Origin: Empedobacter tilapiae
Lineage (GTDB): Bacteria; Bacteroidota; Bacteroidia; Flavobacteriales; Weeksellaceae
Assembly (NCBI RefSeq): GCF_004785645.1
Contig: NZ_SRPE01000011.1
Location: 62,001-126,000, forward strand
Length of the DNA: 64,000 nt
Direction of reading: 5' to 3'
Under the pieces are notes generated by a model that saw nothing but the letters and a program-made list of their open reading frames with translations, had not been told where the DNA came from and did not search any database. The translations under genes and the position numbers were made by a program. Positions 25,441 to 33,755 of this stretch are shown here, one piece after another. Position 1 is the stretch's first letter. The number at the start of each line of letters is the position of its first letter.

Positions 25441-27075
25441 ATGAAAATGAATAAAGGACGTATTTTTTCTCTTGCGCTTGCAGCCGTTACAATGAGTGTA
25501 TTTATAGGCTGTGCAAGTAGCTCAGGTAAGAAAAAAGGAGGTGGAACAAAAAATTTCACAAGTCGTACAGGTTGGAAACCAAACTCTCCTAATGGTTGGT
25601 TTTTTTCAGGTAAAAAGAAAGAAAACATCAAAGCATGGCCTGGAATGGTTTTCATCGAAGGTGGATCTTTTACTATGGGAATCACTAAAGATGATGTACT
25701 TCACGATTGGAATAACTCTCCTGTTCGTATGCAGGTAAAATCTTTCTTTATTGGCGAAACTGAGGTTACAAACTACGAATACAAAGAATACTTAACTTGG
25801 TTGAAAGTTGTTTTCCCTCCAGAAGACACTCAATACAAGGATATTTATAATGGAGCTTTACCTGACGAAACTGTATTTAATAATCAATTATCAAGAGATG
25901 ATTTCTCTACAGAAAATTATTTATTTTCTCCTGAGTTTAGTTATTATCCAGTTGTTGGTATTTCATGGCTACAAGCGGTTAACTATTGTGATTGGTTAAC
26001 TGATCGTGCGAATGAAAAAGCCTTAATGAATAAAGGAATCTTATCAAAAGATTACTATAATAATGAGGAATATAATTACGGGAATAAAACATTTAATGCC
26101 GAACAATATAAGTTAGGTGATACAAATGTAAATGAAGCAATTGATTCAACTAAGATTATGAGAGCGAATCAAATCAAAACTCAAAATGCCCGTATTTTAA
26201 AAGCTAACCGTGCAACAGGTTCATTAGAAGTTCAACCATTCCGTCTACCAACGGAAGCTGAGTGGGAATATGCAGCTTTAGCTTTACCAGGTAATCGTGA
26301 ATACAATGAATACAAAGGTAAAAATGTTGCTCAAAATAACTTAAGAACTTTAAAAGGAGCTCAAAGAGGACAATATTTAGATAATTTCAAACAAGGTCGT
26401 GGAGATTATTCTGGTATTGGAGGATTTGGTAACGATGGTTCTGCAATTACAAGTGATGTTCGTAAATATCCATCAAATGATTTTGGTCTTTATGGAATGT
26501 TAGGAAATGTTGCTGAATGGGTTTCTGATGTTTATCGTCCTATTATTGATGAAGAAGCGAATGATTTCAACTATTATCGTGGTAATATTTTAAAAACAAA
26601 TATTGATAATGGTGCAGGAGGTTTTGAAAAATATGATGAAACTAATGTAGAATACGACACATTGGATAATGGTAAATTGGTTTATAGAGGTTTACCTGGT
26701 TCTTATAAAAAACAAACAGAATACGACTTAACTAATTATCGTGATGGGGATCCAAATTCTTCTTTAAACCCTAGAATTGAAGAAGGAAAATCTGCTGATC
26801 AAGCAACAGAAGATATGTACAATTCTCCTCAGCGTAAATTTAGAGTTGACGAAAAAGGACGTGTAATCTTAGAAAGAGATACAACCAAACGTACTTCTGA
26901 CATATCTGATGAAACTCGTGTTGTAAAAGGTGGTTCTTGGAAGGATCCTATATATTGGATTGATGCTGGGCAAAGACGTTACCTACATCAAGCAAGCGCA
27001 ACAAATTGGATTGGTTTCCGTGTAGCTCAAGAATATTCTGGTAGTTTCGAATCAAAACGTAAGCGTAGAGGATAA
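25441..27075 (+). CDS. gldJ: Gliding-motility lipoprotein GldJ
   Basis: GldJ is an outer-membrane lipoprotein needed for gliding and T9SS stability. I start at ATG 25441, giving 544 residues with the lipobox SVFIGC and lipidated Cys24; the frame upstream to 25393 is not signal-like. The rest is a formylglycine-generating-enzyme (SUMF1)-like fold: GGSFTMG, EVTNYEYKEYL, FRLPTEAEWEYAA, YGMLGNVAEWVSDVY and VVKGGSW with IGFRVAQE. GldJ lacks enzyme activity as far as known. Presence of gldJ does not by itself prove gliding, because non-gliding relatives keep it for secretion. Confidence 0.95.
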   Translation: MKMNKGRIFSLALAAVTMSVFIGCASSSGKKKGGGTKNFTSRTGWKPNSPNGWFFSGKKKENIKAWPGMVFIEGGSFTMGITKDDVLHDWNNSPVRMQVKSFFIGETEVTNYEYKEYLTWLKVVFPPEDTQYKDIYNGALPDETVFNNQLSRDDFSTENYLFSPEFSYYPVVGISWLQAVNYCDWLTDRANEKALMNKGILSKDYYNNEEYNYGNKTFNAEQYKLGDTNVNEAIDSTKIMRANQIKTQNARILKANRATGSLEVQPFRLPTEAEWEYAALALPGNREYNEYKGKNVAQNNLRTLKGAQRGQYLDNFKQGRGDYSGIGGFGNDGSAITSDVRKYPSNDFGLYGMLGNVAEWVSDVYRPIIDEEANDFNYYRGNILKTNIDNGAGGFEKYDETNVEYDTLDNGKLVYRGLPGSYKKQTEYDLTNYRDGDPNSSLNPRIEEGKSADQATEDMYNSPQRKFRVDEKGRVILERDTTKRTSDISDETRVVKGGSWKDPIYWIDAGQRRYLHQASATNWIGFRVAQEYSGSFESKRKRRG

Positions 27076-27098
27076 TTAATAATATCCTTTCATAATAA

Positions 27099-27130
27099 AA
27101 AAACTCGGTAATAATTATTACCGAGTTTTT
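27099..27130. terminator. Bidirectional terminator
   Basis: A perfect palindrome (CTCGGTAATAA / TTATTACCGAG, 27104-27125) is flanked by A and T runs between gldJ and the convergent GNAT gene. Confidence 0.9.
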
Positions 27131-27148
27131 TTATTTTTAATATTTCTA

Positions 27149-27673
27149 CTATTGAAGTAATGACCAATATGTAAATTCCTTATACTCAAAAACCTTTTCA
27201 AAACCTAACTTCTTCAATAAATTAACTGATTTAAAATTATCAGAATAAGATTTAGCCGTAATTTCTTTAACAATTCCTTGATCAAAAGCCCATTTTATAA
27301 GCTCTCTACAAGCTTCTTCAGCAAATCCTTTTCTTCTCTCCTCCTTAATTATTCCATAACCAATATCTACACTTTCTTCTTCGGCATTAAAACCTTTAAA
27401 ACCTACATCTCCTATTATTTCTTTCGTGTCTTTTTTAATAATCATCCACGATTCAAACCCTGTAACATAATTATGAATTAATAATTTCTGAATAATTTTT
27501 GGTATTGTATCCATCATATCTTTATCTGGCCACTCCTTCCCTCTTGCAAAACCTTTTTCATCTAAAATACGATAATCGTTGTACAACATGTCTTCGCAAA
27601 TATCAATTGTAAAAGGAACAAGAATCAATCGTTCAGTTTCTAATTCATTAATGGTAATTTCGTTTATTTTCAT
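27149..27673 (-). CDS. GNAT family N-acetyltransferase (RimJ/RimL-like)
   Basis: A 174-residue GNAT protein. It begins with LETERLILVPFT, typical of the RimJ/RimL group, and has the acetyl-CoA pyrophosphate loop in EERRKGFAEEACRELIKWAF. The end NFKSVNLLKKLGFEKVFEYK is the standard last helix and strand. The substrate could be a protein N-terminus or a small amine. It stands between gldJ and murF but on the other strand, so no functional link is implied. Confidence 0.88.
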   Translation of the reverse strand: MKINEITINELETERLILVPFTIDICEDMLYNDYRILDEKGFARGKEWPDKDMMDTIPKIIQKLLIHNYVTGFESWMIIKKDTKEIIGDVGFKGFNAEEESVDIGYGIIKEERRKGFAEEACRELIKWAFDQGIVKEITAKSYSDNFKSVNLLKKLGFEKVFEYKEFTYWSLLQ

Positions 27674-27897
27674 TCTTTTTTTTATAAAATCAAAGAGATA
27701 ATTTCTTAATATAATAAATAAAACAGATTAACAAACTATGTAAAGATTTATCTCATAAAATATTTTGCAATAATCGTAAAATACTTCCTTTAAATCACAA
27801 AAAGGATTCAATATATTTTATATTTGTACGAAATAATAATAATCATTTCTTTATATTTTTATTTAAAGATAATTTTCATCTATTTTATTTAGATAAC

Positions 27898-29184
27898 ATG
27901 AATACATCAGAAATATTTGAGCAATTTCTAAAATCGAAAAATGTTACAACAGATACGCGTAACATTACAGAAGATTGTATCTTTTTTGCTTTAAAAGGAG
28001 CAAATTTTAACGGAAACACATTTGCACAAGAGGCTATTAATCAAGGAGCAATGCTAGCAATTGTAGATGAAAAAGAATATGAAAATACAAATCAAAACAT
28101 CTTCCTTGTTAACAATACTTTAGAAACATTACAAGACTTAGCAAGAATCTATAGAAATTACCTAAAAATTCCATTTATTGGCTTAACAGGCTCTAATGGA
28201 AAAACAACTACAAAAGAATTAATCTCAGCTATTTTAAAAGAAAAATTTAAAACACATTATACTTTTGGAAACCTAAATAATCATATTGGAGTTCCTTTAA
28301 CAATACTCTCAATTCCTGCTGATACAGAAATTGCAGTTATTGAAATGGGCGCTAATCATCAAAAAGAAATTGAATTATTAGCTTCTATTTCTCAACCAGA
28401 TTTTGGATATATTACAAACTTTGGAAAAGCTCATTTAGAAGGCTTTGGAGGTATTGAAGGTGTTATAAAAGGAAAATCTGAATTATATGATTTTCTTCAA
28501 ACAAATAATAAGACAGCTTTTGTTAATTTAAACGATTCAATTCAAGCCGAAAAGACTATTGGTATTAATCGAATTACATTTTCTGATAAAAATAATGCTG
28601 ATGTTCAAATTGAATTAATTGAAAACGAAACTGAATATTTAACTGTAAAATACAACGATTTAATTATACATTCTCATCTAACAGGAAACTATAATTTTAG
28701 TAATATTTCTTGTGCTATTACAATTGGACAACATTTTGGAATTAGTGCTGAATTGATTCAACATGGAATAGAAAGTTATTTTCCTTCAAATAATCGTTCT
28801 CAAATTATAAATAAAGAGAGTTATAAAATAGTGATGGATGCTTATAATGCTAATCCTAGCAGCATGGAAGCCTCATTAAATAATTTCGTGAAATTTGAAG
28901 GTTCTAAAACAATTATAATTGGTGATATGTTTGAATTAGGCGAAGAATCTAAAACTGAACATCAACGTATTTTAAATTTGGCAGAAAGTTTAAACTTTGA
29001 TCAAATTTTCATTTTAGGTCATAATTTTAATGAAGCAATTACAACCAATTCTAAAGTCCAAAAGTTTGAAGATCGCACTTCCTTTGAAGTATATTTAGAA
29101 GAAAATCCGATTAAGACTCAAAATATTTTAATAAAGGGCTCTCATGGTATGAGACTTGATTTATTAGAAAATCATTTAATATAA
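27898..29184 (+). CDS. murF: UDP-MurNAc-tripeptide D-Ala-D-Ala ligase
   Basis: MurF adds D-Ala-D-Ala to the UDP-MurNAc-tripeptide, the last cytoplasmic amino-acid step of peptidoglycan synthesis. The 428 residues show TDTRNI in the N-terminal domain, the ATP loop GLTGSNGKTTT (95-105), NLNNHIGVPLTIL, AVIEMGANHQKEI and MDAYNANPSSMEASL, all diagnostic for MurF. Placement after gldJ is common in Flavobacteriia. A TATATTTG-type box lies 79 nt upstream at 27819-27826. Confidence 0.96.
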   Translation: MNTSEIFEQFLKSKNVTTDTRNITEDCIFFALKGANFNGNTFAQEAINQGAMLAIVDEKEYENTNQNIFLVNNTLETLQDLARIYRNYLKIPFIGLTGSNGKTTTKELISAILKEKFKTHYTFGNLNNHIGVPLTILSIPADTEIAVIEMGANHQKEIELLASISQPDFGYITNFGKAHLEGFGGIEGVIKGKSELYDFLQTNNKTAFVNLNDSIQAEKTIGINRITFSDKNNADVQIELIENETEYLTVKYNDLIIHSHLTGNYNFSNISCAITIGQHFGISAELIQHGIESYFPSNNRSQIINKESYKIVMDAYNANPSSMEASLNNFVKFEGSKTIIIGDMFELGEESKTEHQRILNLAESLNFDQIFILGHNFNEAITTNSKVQKFEDRTSFEVYLEENPIKTQNILIKGSHGMRLDLLENHLI

Positions 29185-29198
29185 AATTTTAAAAATCA

Positions 29199-29717
29199 AT
29201 GTTAAAATCAGTTTTCTTATTTTTCATTTGTTCATTCTCTTTTGCCCAATCTCAATCTATAATTCATTGGAAAAAAGATTTTAGATTGAATTACGAAAAT
29301 TTCAAAAAACAACCTAACCAAACAAAAATTCCTCAAGGATTTTTAGATTCTAAATTAGGATGGCAAATTGCTGAAATAGAAGGAGAAATCCCAGAGCTTA
29401 AAGTTTTTAATAAATTTGATGAAAATAATTCTTGGATTTCAATGAAACATTCTGGAATTTTAAATGAAATGCAATTACAATTTGATTTATCTGAATTATA
29501 TGCACGAAAAATAAGAAAAGATTTTGAAAATCTTAGATTACAAAAAATAGTAAATAAAGAAGCTTATCAAGCTAGATTTGCATTAGGATCAAAAAATTTT
29601 CAAAAAAAATTAAAATCAATTGCAGGAGTTTCTCTCAATCAACCTGATTTATATAAATTACTGAATAAACAAATTCAAGATTCATTAGTAATTTATCAAG
29701 CTTATATATTAAATTAA
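29199..29717 (+). CDS. Secreted protein resembling a degenerate DUF922 protease
   Basis: A signal peptide (about residues 1-16, ending FAQ) is followed by HWKKDFRLNYENFKKQPN, like the start of DUF922 secreted zinc proteases. From family knowledge these carry HEQxHFD(I/L)xExYARK; here the segment reads EMQLQFDLSELYARKIRK. Both metal-binding His and the catalytic Glu would be lost. That makes an inactive homologue likely if the alignment is right. It follows murF by 14 nt on the same strand and ends before a clear terminator. Role unknown. Confidence 0.65.
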   Translation: MLKSVFLFFICSFSFAQSQSIIHWKKDFRLNYENFKKQPNQTKIPQGFLDSKLGWQIAEIEGEIPELKVFNKFDENNSWISMKHSGILNEMQLQFDLSELYARKIRKDFENLRLQKIVNKEAYQARFALGSKNFQKKLKSIAGVSLNQPDLYKLLNKQIQDSLVIYQAYILN

Positions 29718-29763
29718 TTTAACAATATATAAACTTTTATTTTTTTAATTTTGAAAACAATAT

Positions 29764-29790
29764 AAGCTGTGATTTTTCACAGCTTTTTTA
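29764..29790 (+). terminator. Terminator
   Basis: AAGCTGTG/CACAGCTT, an 8-bp stem with a 6-nt loop, is followed by six T in the gap before the endonuclease gene. Confidence 0.85.
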
Positions 29791-29804
29791 AACATATTTA
29801 GTTT

Positions 29805-30908
29805 ATGAAAAAATTTTTATATTCTTTAAGTTTTTGTGCTTTGGGTGTTATTGCTCTAGCACAAGCTCCAAGCGGTTATTATAATACAGCTACAGGCTCT
29901 GGTTATGGATTAAAAACTGAGTTATATAACATTATTAAAGGTCACAATACAAAAAGTTACGATGCTTTAAAAAGTTTATACAGACAATCAGATGCGGATA
30001 ATGGTTTTCAAGATAAATATTATGAGAAAGATAATACAATCTTAGATATATATTCTGAAATTGCTGCAGCAAAAGATCCATATAATTTTACGCCTGGTCA
30101 GAAAGAGTGCGGTAGTTACAAAAATGAAGGAGATTGCTATAATAGAGAACACTTAATTCCTCAAAGTGTTTTTAATAAAAACTCTCCTATGGTTTCAGAT
30201 CCATTCCATATTTGGCCTACAGATGGTAAAGTAAATGGAATGAGAAGTAACAATCCTCATGGAGTTGTTGGAAGTGCATCTTATACTTCAAAAAATGGTT
30301 CTAAATTAGGAAGTAATAAAAACTCTGGATATTCTTCTGGATATTCTGGAACTGTTTTCGAACCTATTGATGAATTTAAAGGAGATGTTGCACGTGCTTA
30401 TTTTTATTTTGCAACACGTTATCAAGAAAACGGTATCCAAGGTTGGTCTTATGCAATGTTTAATAAGACAAAAGATAAAGTTTTCACTGATACTTTTTTG
30501 AAAATATTAATGACTTGGCATTTAAATGATCCTGTTTCTGATCGAGAAAAAGACATTAATGATTTAGTTTATAGATATCAAGGAAATAGAAACCCATTTA
30601 TAGATCATCCTGAATATGCAGAAAAAATTTGGGGTTCTAATTTAGGAACTGGAGATTTCGAATATCAAAAACGTGATGATATTTCAGTTTATAATAAGAC
30701 TGCTAAATCTGTTATTGTAAGATTAGAAAATAAATCAAAGTCAGTTCAAAAAATTTCGGTATTCAATTTTAATGGACAATTAATTAATGAAGTTTCTAAT
30801 TCATTAAACCAAAAAGAAATTGAAATTACTTTTAAAAATCCTGGAGTTTATATTTTGAAAGTTGTTGGACCAGAAATGGAAATCAATAAACGAGTAGTTA
30901 TTAAATAG
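29805..30908 (+). CDS. Secreted endonuclease I with T9SS sorting domain
   Basis: A 367-residue extracellular nuclease. The signal peptide ends near ALAQ. The endonuclease I (EndA/NucM) domain spans about residues 22-270 and carries the catalytic motif NREHLIPQSVF, followed by the conserved DPFHIWPTDGKVNGMRSN. The last ~70 residues (IVRLENKSKSVQKISVFNF, NGQLI and GVYILKVVG, ending KRVVIK) form a type A T9SS C-terminal domain. It is therefore a predicted cargo of the PorU/PorV system encoded 4.5-9.7 kb upstream. Confidence 0.93.
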   Translation: MKKFLYSLSFCALGVIALAQAPSGYYNTATGSGYGLKTELYNIIKGHNTKSYDALKSLYRQSDADNGFQDKYYEKDNTILDIYSEIAAAKDPYNFTPGQKECGSYKNEGDCYNREHLIPQSVFNKNSPMVSDPFHIWPTDGKVNGMRSNNPHGVVGSASYTSKNGSKLGSNKNSGYSSGYSGTVFEPIDEFKGDVARAYFYFATRYQENGIQGWSYAMFNKTKDKVFTDTFLKILMTWHLNDPVSDREKDINDLVYRYQGNRNPFIDHPEYAEKIWGSNLGTGDFEYQKRDDISVYNKTAKSVIVRLENKSKSVQKISVFNFNGQLINEVSNSLNQKEIEITFKNPGVYILKVVGPEMEINKRVVIK

Positions 30909-30930
30909 TAGTAAAAACTATAATACATAA

Positions 30931-30962
30931 AAAAATCCTTCGCAAATAAGTGAAGGATTTTT
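30931..30962. terminator. Bidirectional terminator
   Basis: AAAAATCCTTC (30931-30941) pairs perfectly with GAAGGATTTTT (30952-30962). It lies between the endonuclease gene and the microprotein gene on the other strand. Confidence 0.85.
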
Positions 30963-30986
30963 CATTTTAGTAAATGGGTAAGATTA

Positions 30987-31094
30987 TTAGTCATTATTGA
31001 TATTTTTCTTAAAAAAAGTGCTTCCATAAAGAAACATGATTAATAAAAAAGGAATGCCGAGTATAACTAATAATAAAAGAAATAGTTTTAACAT
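30987..31094 (-). CDS. Putative 35-residue single-helix membrane protein
   Basis: A minus-strand frame from ATG 31094 to TAA 30987 encodes 35 residues. It begins MLKLFLLLLVILGIPFLL, continues with a second hydrophobic run to about residue 23 and ends in a basic, polar tail (FFKKNINND). This is the pattern of a one-pass membrane microprotein with its C-terminus in the cytoplasm. It lies alone in a 383-bp gap, just upstream of the bidirectional terminator at 30931-30962, which would close it properly. Lack of other genes here and correct terminator placement favour a real gene; homology could not be checked. Confidence 0.5.
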   Translation of the reverse strand: MLKLFLLLLVILGIPFLLIMFLYGSTFFKKNINND

Positions 31095-31246
31095 ATTGAT
31101 AAAAGAAATTTAATTTTTAATATATTTATCAATATACAAATTATAAAATTATATTATCTTTAATAAAAAAGCTTTTTTTATGAAATAAGCTCATTTTTAC
31201 CAACTTGATAATTTTCAGCTTATCAAAACTAAAATTTCACAAAAAA

Positions 31247-31268
31247 AACCACTTAAAATTAAGTGGTT
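31247..31268 (-). terminator. Terminator of the transaldolase gene
   Basis: AACCACTTAA/TTAAGTGGTT hairpin with a T run on the minus strand, 24 nt past the stop. Confidence 0.8.
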
Positions 31269-31291
31269 CTTTATATAGTTTTTATTCACAT

Positions 31292-31948
31292 TTATCCGTT
31301 ACCTTTTGCGTAATCAGCTAAGAATTGTGCTAAACCTGAATCTGTCAAAGGATGTTTTAATAATCCTAAGATTGAAGATAAAGGTCCTGTCATAACATCT
31401 GCACCAATTTTAGCACAATTTACAATATGCATTGTATTACGAACTGAAGCTGCTAAAATTTGGGTTTCATACAAATAGTTATCATAAACTAAACGAATTT
31501 CTTCGATTAAGTTTAAACCATCTGTAGAAATGTCGTCTAAACGTCCTATAAATGGAGAAACATAAGTTGCACCTGCTTTTGCAGCTAATAATGCTTGTCC
31601 TACAGAAAATACTAATGTTACATTAGTTCTTATTCCTTTTGTAGAAAAATATTTACAAGCTTTTACTCCTTCTTTTGTCATTGGAATTTTAACTACAATT
31701 TGAGGATTTAAAGCAGCCAAAGCTTCACCTTCTTTTACCATTCCTTCAAAATCAGTAGAAATTACTTCTGCAGAAACATCTCCATCAACTAATTCGCAAA
31801 TAGCTTTGTAATGATTAAGAATATTCTCTTCTCCTGTAATTCCTTCTTTTGCCATTAAAGACGGATTAGTTGTTACACCATCTAAAACACCTAAATCTTG
31901 CGCTTCTTTAATATCAGCCAAATTAGCTGTATCTATAAAAAATTTCAT
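31292..31948 (-). CDS. Transaldolase / fructose-6-phosphate aldolase (TalC/MipB type)
   Basis: I start at ATG 31948 ([20 protein letters not shown], 218 residues), the standard beginning of this small transaldolase subfamily; an upstream ATG at 31984 adds 12 residues. Motifs are GVTTNPSLM, the Schiff-base lysine in [10 protein letters not shown] and [20 protein letters not shown]. The enzyme acts in the non-oxidative pentose phosphate pathway; the subfamily contains both transaldolases and F6P aldolases, and I cannot separate them by eye. A TAATTTTG -7 box lies 31 nt upstream on the minus strand. Confidence 0.92.
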   Translation of the reverse strand: MKFFIDTANLADIKEAQDLGVLDGVTTNPSLMAKEGITGEENILNHYKAICELVDGDVSAEVISTDFEGMVKEGEALAALNPQIVVKIPMTKEGVKACKYFSTKGIRTNVTLVFSVGQALLAAKAGATYVSPFIGRLDDISTDGLNLIEEIRLVYDNYLYETQILAASVRNTMHIVNCAKIGADVMTGPLSSILGLLKHPLTDSGLAQFLADYAKGNG

Positions 31949-32033
31949 TGTTCGTTTGTATTTCGTTTGAGCAAAATTAAGCATTAAATGCTAAAAATCC
32001 ATTTAATACTTAGAGATAACATTAAAAAATATT

Positions 32034-32786
32034 TTAAATAGCTGTGTATCCTCCATCTACAAGATAATAACCTCCTGTCATAAAAGAAGCTTTATCAGAA
32101 CTTAAGAATAAAACTAACTCAGCTACTTCTTCTGGTTGCCCCAAACGACCAATTGGATGTTTTGTTACAAGTAATTCTAAATAATCTGCACTCAAATTAT
32201 TCGATAATAACGGCGTCATTATATAACCTGGACCAACAGCATTACATCTAATATTTTTCGGTCCATATTCTGCTCCAATGTTCTTCGTCAAACCTACTAC
32301 TCCGTGTTTTGCAGAAGTATAAGCAGAGCTCATAGGCGCAGCGACTGTTCCATGAATAGAAGCCATATTAACAATAGAACCTCCTCCATTTTTTTCCATT
32401 GCTTGTAGCTGATATTTACATCCATAAAAAACACCATTAAAATTAATATCAATTACTTTCTTCCAACCATCTAAAGGATAATCTTCAGTCAACTCTGCGG
32501 GACCTCCTATTCCAGCATTATTGCATGCTATATCAAGCTTTCCGTAAACTTCAAGCGTTTTATTTACTAACGCTTCATTGTCTTCTGGCAACGATGTATC
32601 TGCCTTAAAAAATGTTGCTTCTCCTCCATTCTTTTTAATAATTTCTACAACTTCATACCCTCCTTTTTCATCAATATCAGAAACTACAACTTTTGCTCCT
32701 TCTTTAGCATACAATTCAGCAACAGCTTTTCCTATTCCAGAACTTGCACCTGTAACTATTGCTACTTTATTATCTAAAACTCCCAT
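32034..32786 (-). CDS. SDR-family oxidoreductase
   Basis: A 250-residue classical short-chain dehydrogenase/reductase. It has the NAD(P) motif TGASSGIGKAVAE, the Asp in DIDEKGG (favours NAD), CNNAGIGG (the NAG motif), the catalytic Ser in VNMASIHG and YTSAKHG (YxxxK). The C-terminal SFMTGGYYLVDGGYTAI is typical. Such genes are often named glucose 1-dehydrogenase, but the substrate is not evident. A TAAATTTA -7-like box lies 31 nt before the start. It precedes the transaldolase gene by 85 nt on the same strand. Confidence 0.92.
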   Translation of the reverse strand: MGVLDNKVAIVTGASSGIGKAVAELYAKEGAKVVVSDIDEKGGYEVVEIIKKNGGEATFFKADTSLPEDNEALVNKTLEVYGKLDIACNNAGIGGPAELTEDYPLDGWKKVIDINFNGVFYGCKYQLQAMEKNGGGSIVNMASIHGTVAAPMSSAYTSAKHGVVGLTKNIGAEYGPKNIRCNAVGPGYIMTPLLSNNLSADYLELLVTKHPIGRLGQPEEVAELVLFLSSDKASFMTGGYYLVDGGYTAI

Positions 32787-32924
32787 AATTTATTTTTTAT
32801 ATTCTTCTATAAATTTACCAATTAATCCTAATAATTACTATGTATGAGAGAATTAATATAATTAATGATGCTTATTTAAAATAACAATATATTTTTTATC
32901 TTTATCAAAACACACAATATAGAT

Positions 32925-33719
32925 ATGAAAAATATTATAACAGCATTCTTTGTACTCACTTTATCTTCATTACAAGCACAAAATGTTAGCGATTTTAAAT
33001 ATGTAATTGTTCCACAAAAATTTACTGATTTTGAAAAAAATGATTTCAAGTTAAATGTAAGATTAAGAACATATTTGAAAAGAAAAAATTATGAGGTAAT
33101 AAACGAAGGTTCTACAGAAAAACCTATTGAATTACAAAACAACTCTTGCTTAGCTACAAAAGCTGATATCCAAAAAATAAAAAGTACCTTCAAAAATAAA
33201 CTCAAAGTTGTCTTTACTGATTGTAATAATAAAACGATTACAGAATATGAAGGAATTTCACAAATAAAAGATTTCGAAAAAGGTTATCAAGAAGCTTTAG
33301 AATTTGCTATGAATCAAGTTCATGCACAAAATGCTTCAAATCAACTCTCTATTCAAAAAAAAGAAAGTATGATATTAGATTCTGATAAAAAGAAAAATAT
33401 TGATTTTAAAGAAATTAAAAAGTTTGAAGAGCCAAGTATTAATCCTCCTCAACCTACAACAGAAAAATTAGTTTACCAATCTAATGGTAATGATTTTTAC
33501 CAAATTTTTACAAAAGATAATCAATTCTTACTTGTTGATTCAAAAAGTAACAAAATTATTGCCACTTTCTTCCCTTCATCAATTAATCAAATTTATCATG
33601 TAGAAGTTCATGCAGAACCAGCAAACTACCAAACAATTGGATATTTAAATGGAAATAATATTATTATCGAATACAAGACAAGTGACAAATCTTGGTCACC
33701 TACAACTTACTCAAAGTAA
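32925..33719 (+). CDS. Secreted/periplasmic hypothetical protein, 264 aa
   Basis: A signal peptide ending LQAQ is followed by SDFKYVIVPQKFTDFEKNDF. The next ~110 residues (NVRLRTYLKRKNYEV, NNSCLATKADIQKI and VVFTDCNNKTITEYEG) have an alpha/beta pattern that I recall from flavobacterial proteins without a named function. The first half has two Cys (NNSCL, TDCN) that could form a disulfide. The linker is Lys/Glu-rich, and the C-terminal part (YQSNGNDFYQIFTKDNQFLLVD) looks like a small beta domain. It precedes oligopeptidase B by 36 nt. Confidence 0.78.
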   Translation: MKNIITAFFVLTLSSLQAQNVSDFKYVIVPQKFTDFEKNDFKLNVRLRTYLKRKNYEVINEGSTEKPIELQNNSCLATKADIQKIKSTFKNKLKVVFTDCNNKTITEYEGISQIKDFEKGYQEALEFAMNQVHAQNASNQLSIQKKESMILDSDKKKNIDFKEIKKFEEPSINPPQPTTEKLVYQSNGNDFYQIFTKDNQFLLVDSKSNKIIATFFPSSINQIYHVEVHAEPANYQTIGYLNGNNIIIEYKTSDKSWSPTTYSK

Positions 33720-33755
33720 GATTTTATAGTAAATTTGTACATTAAATATTAGAAA

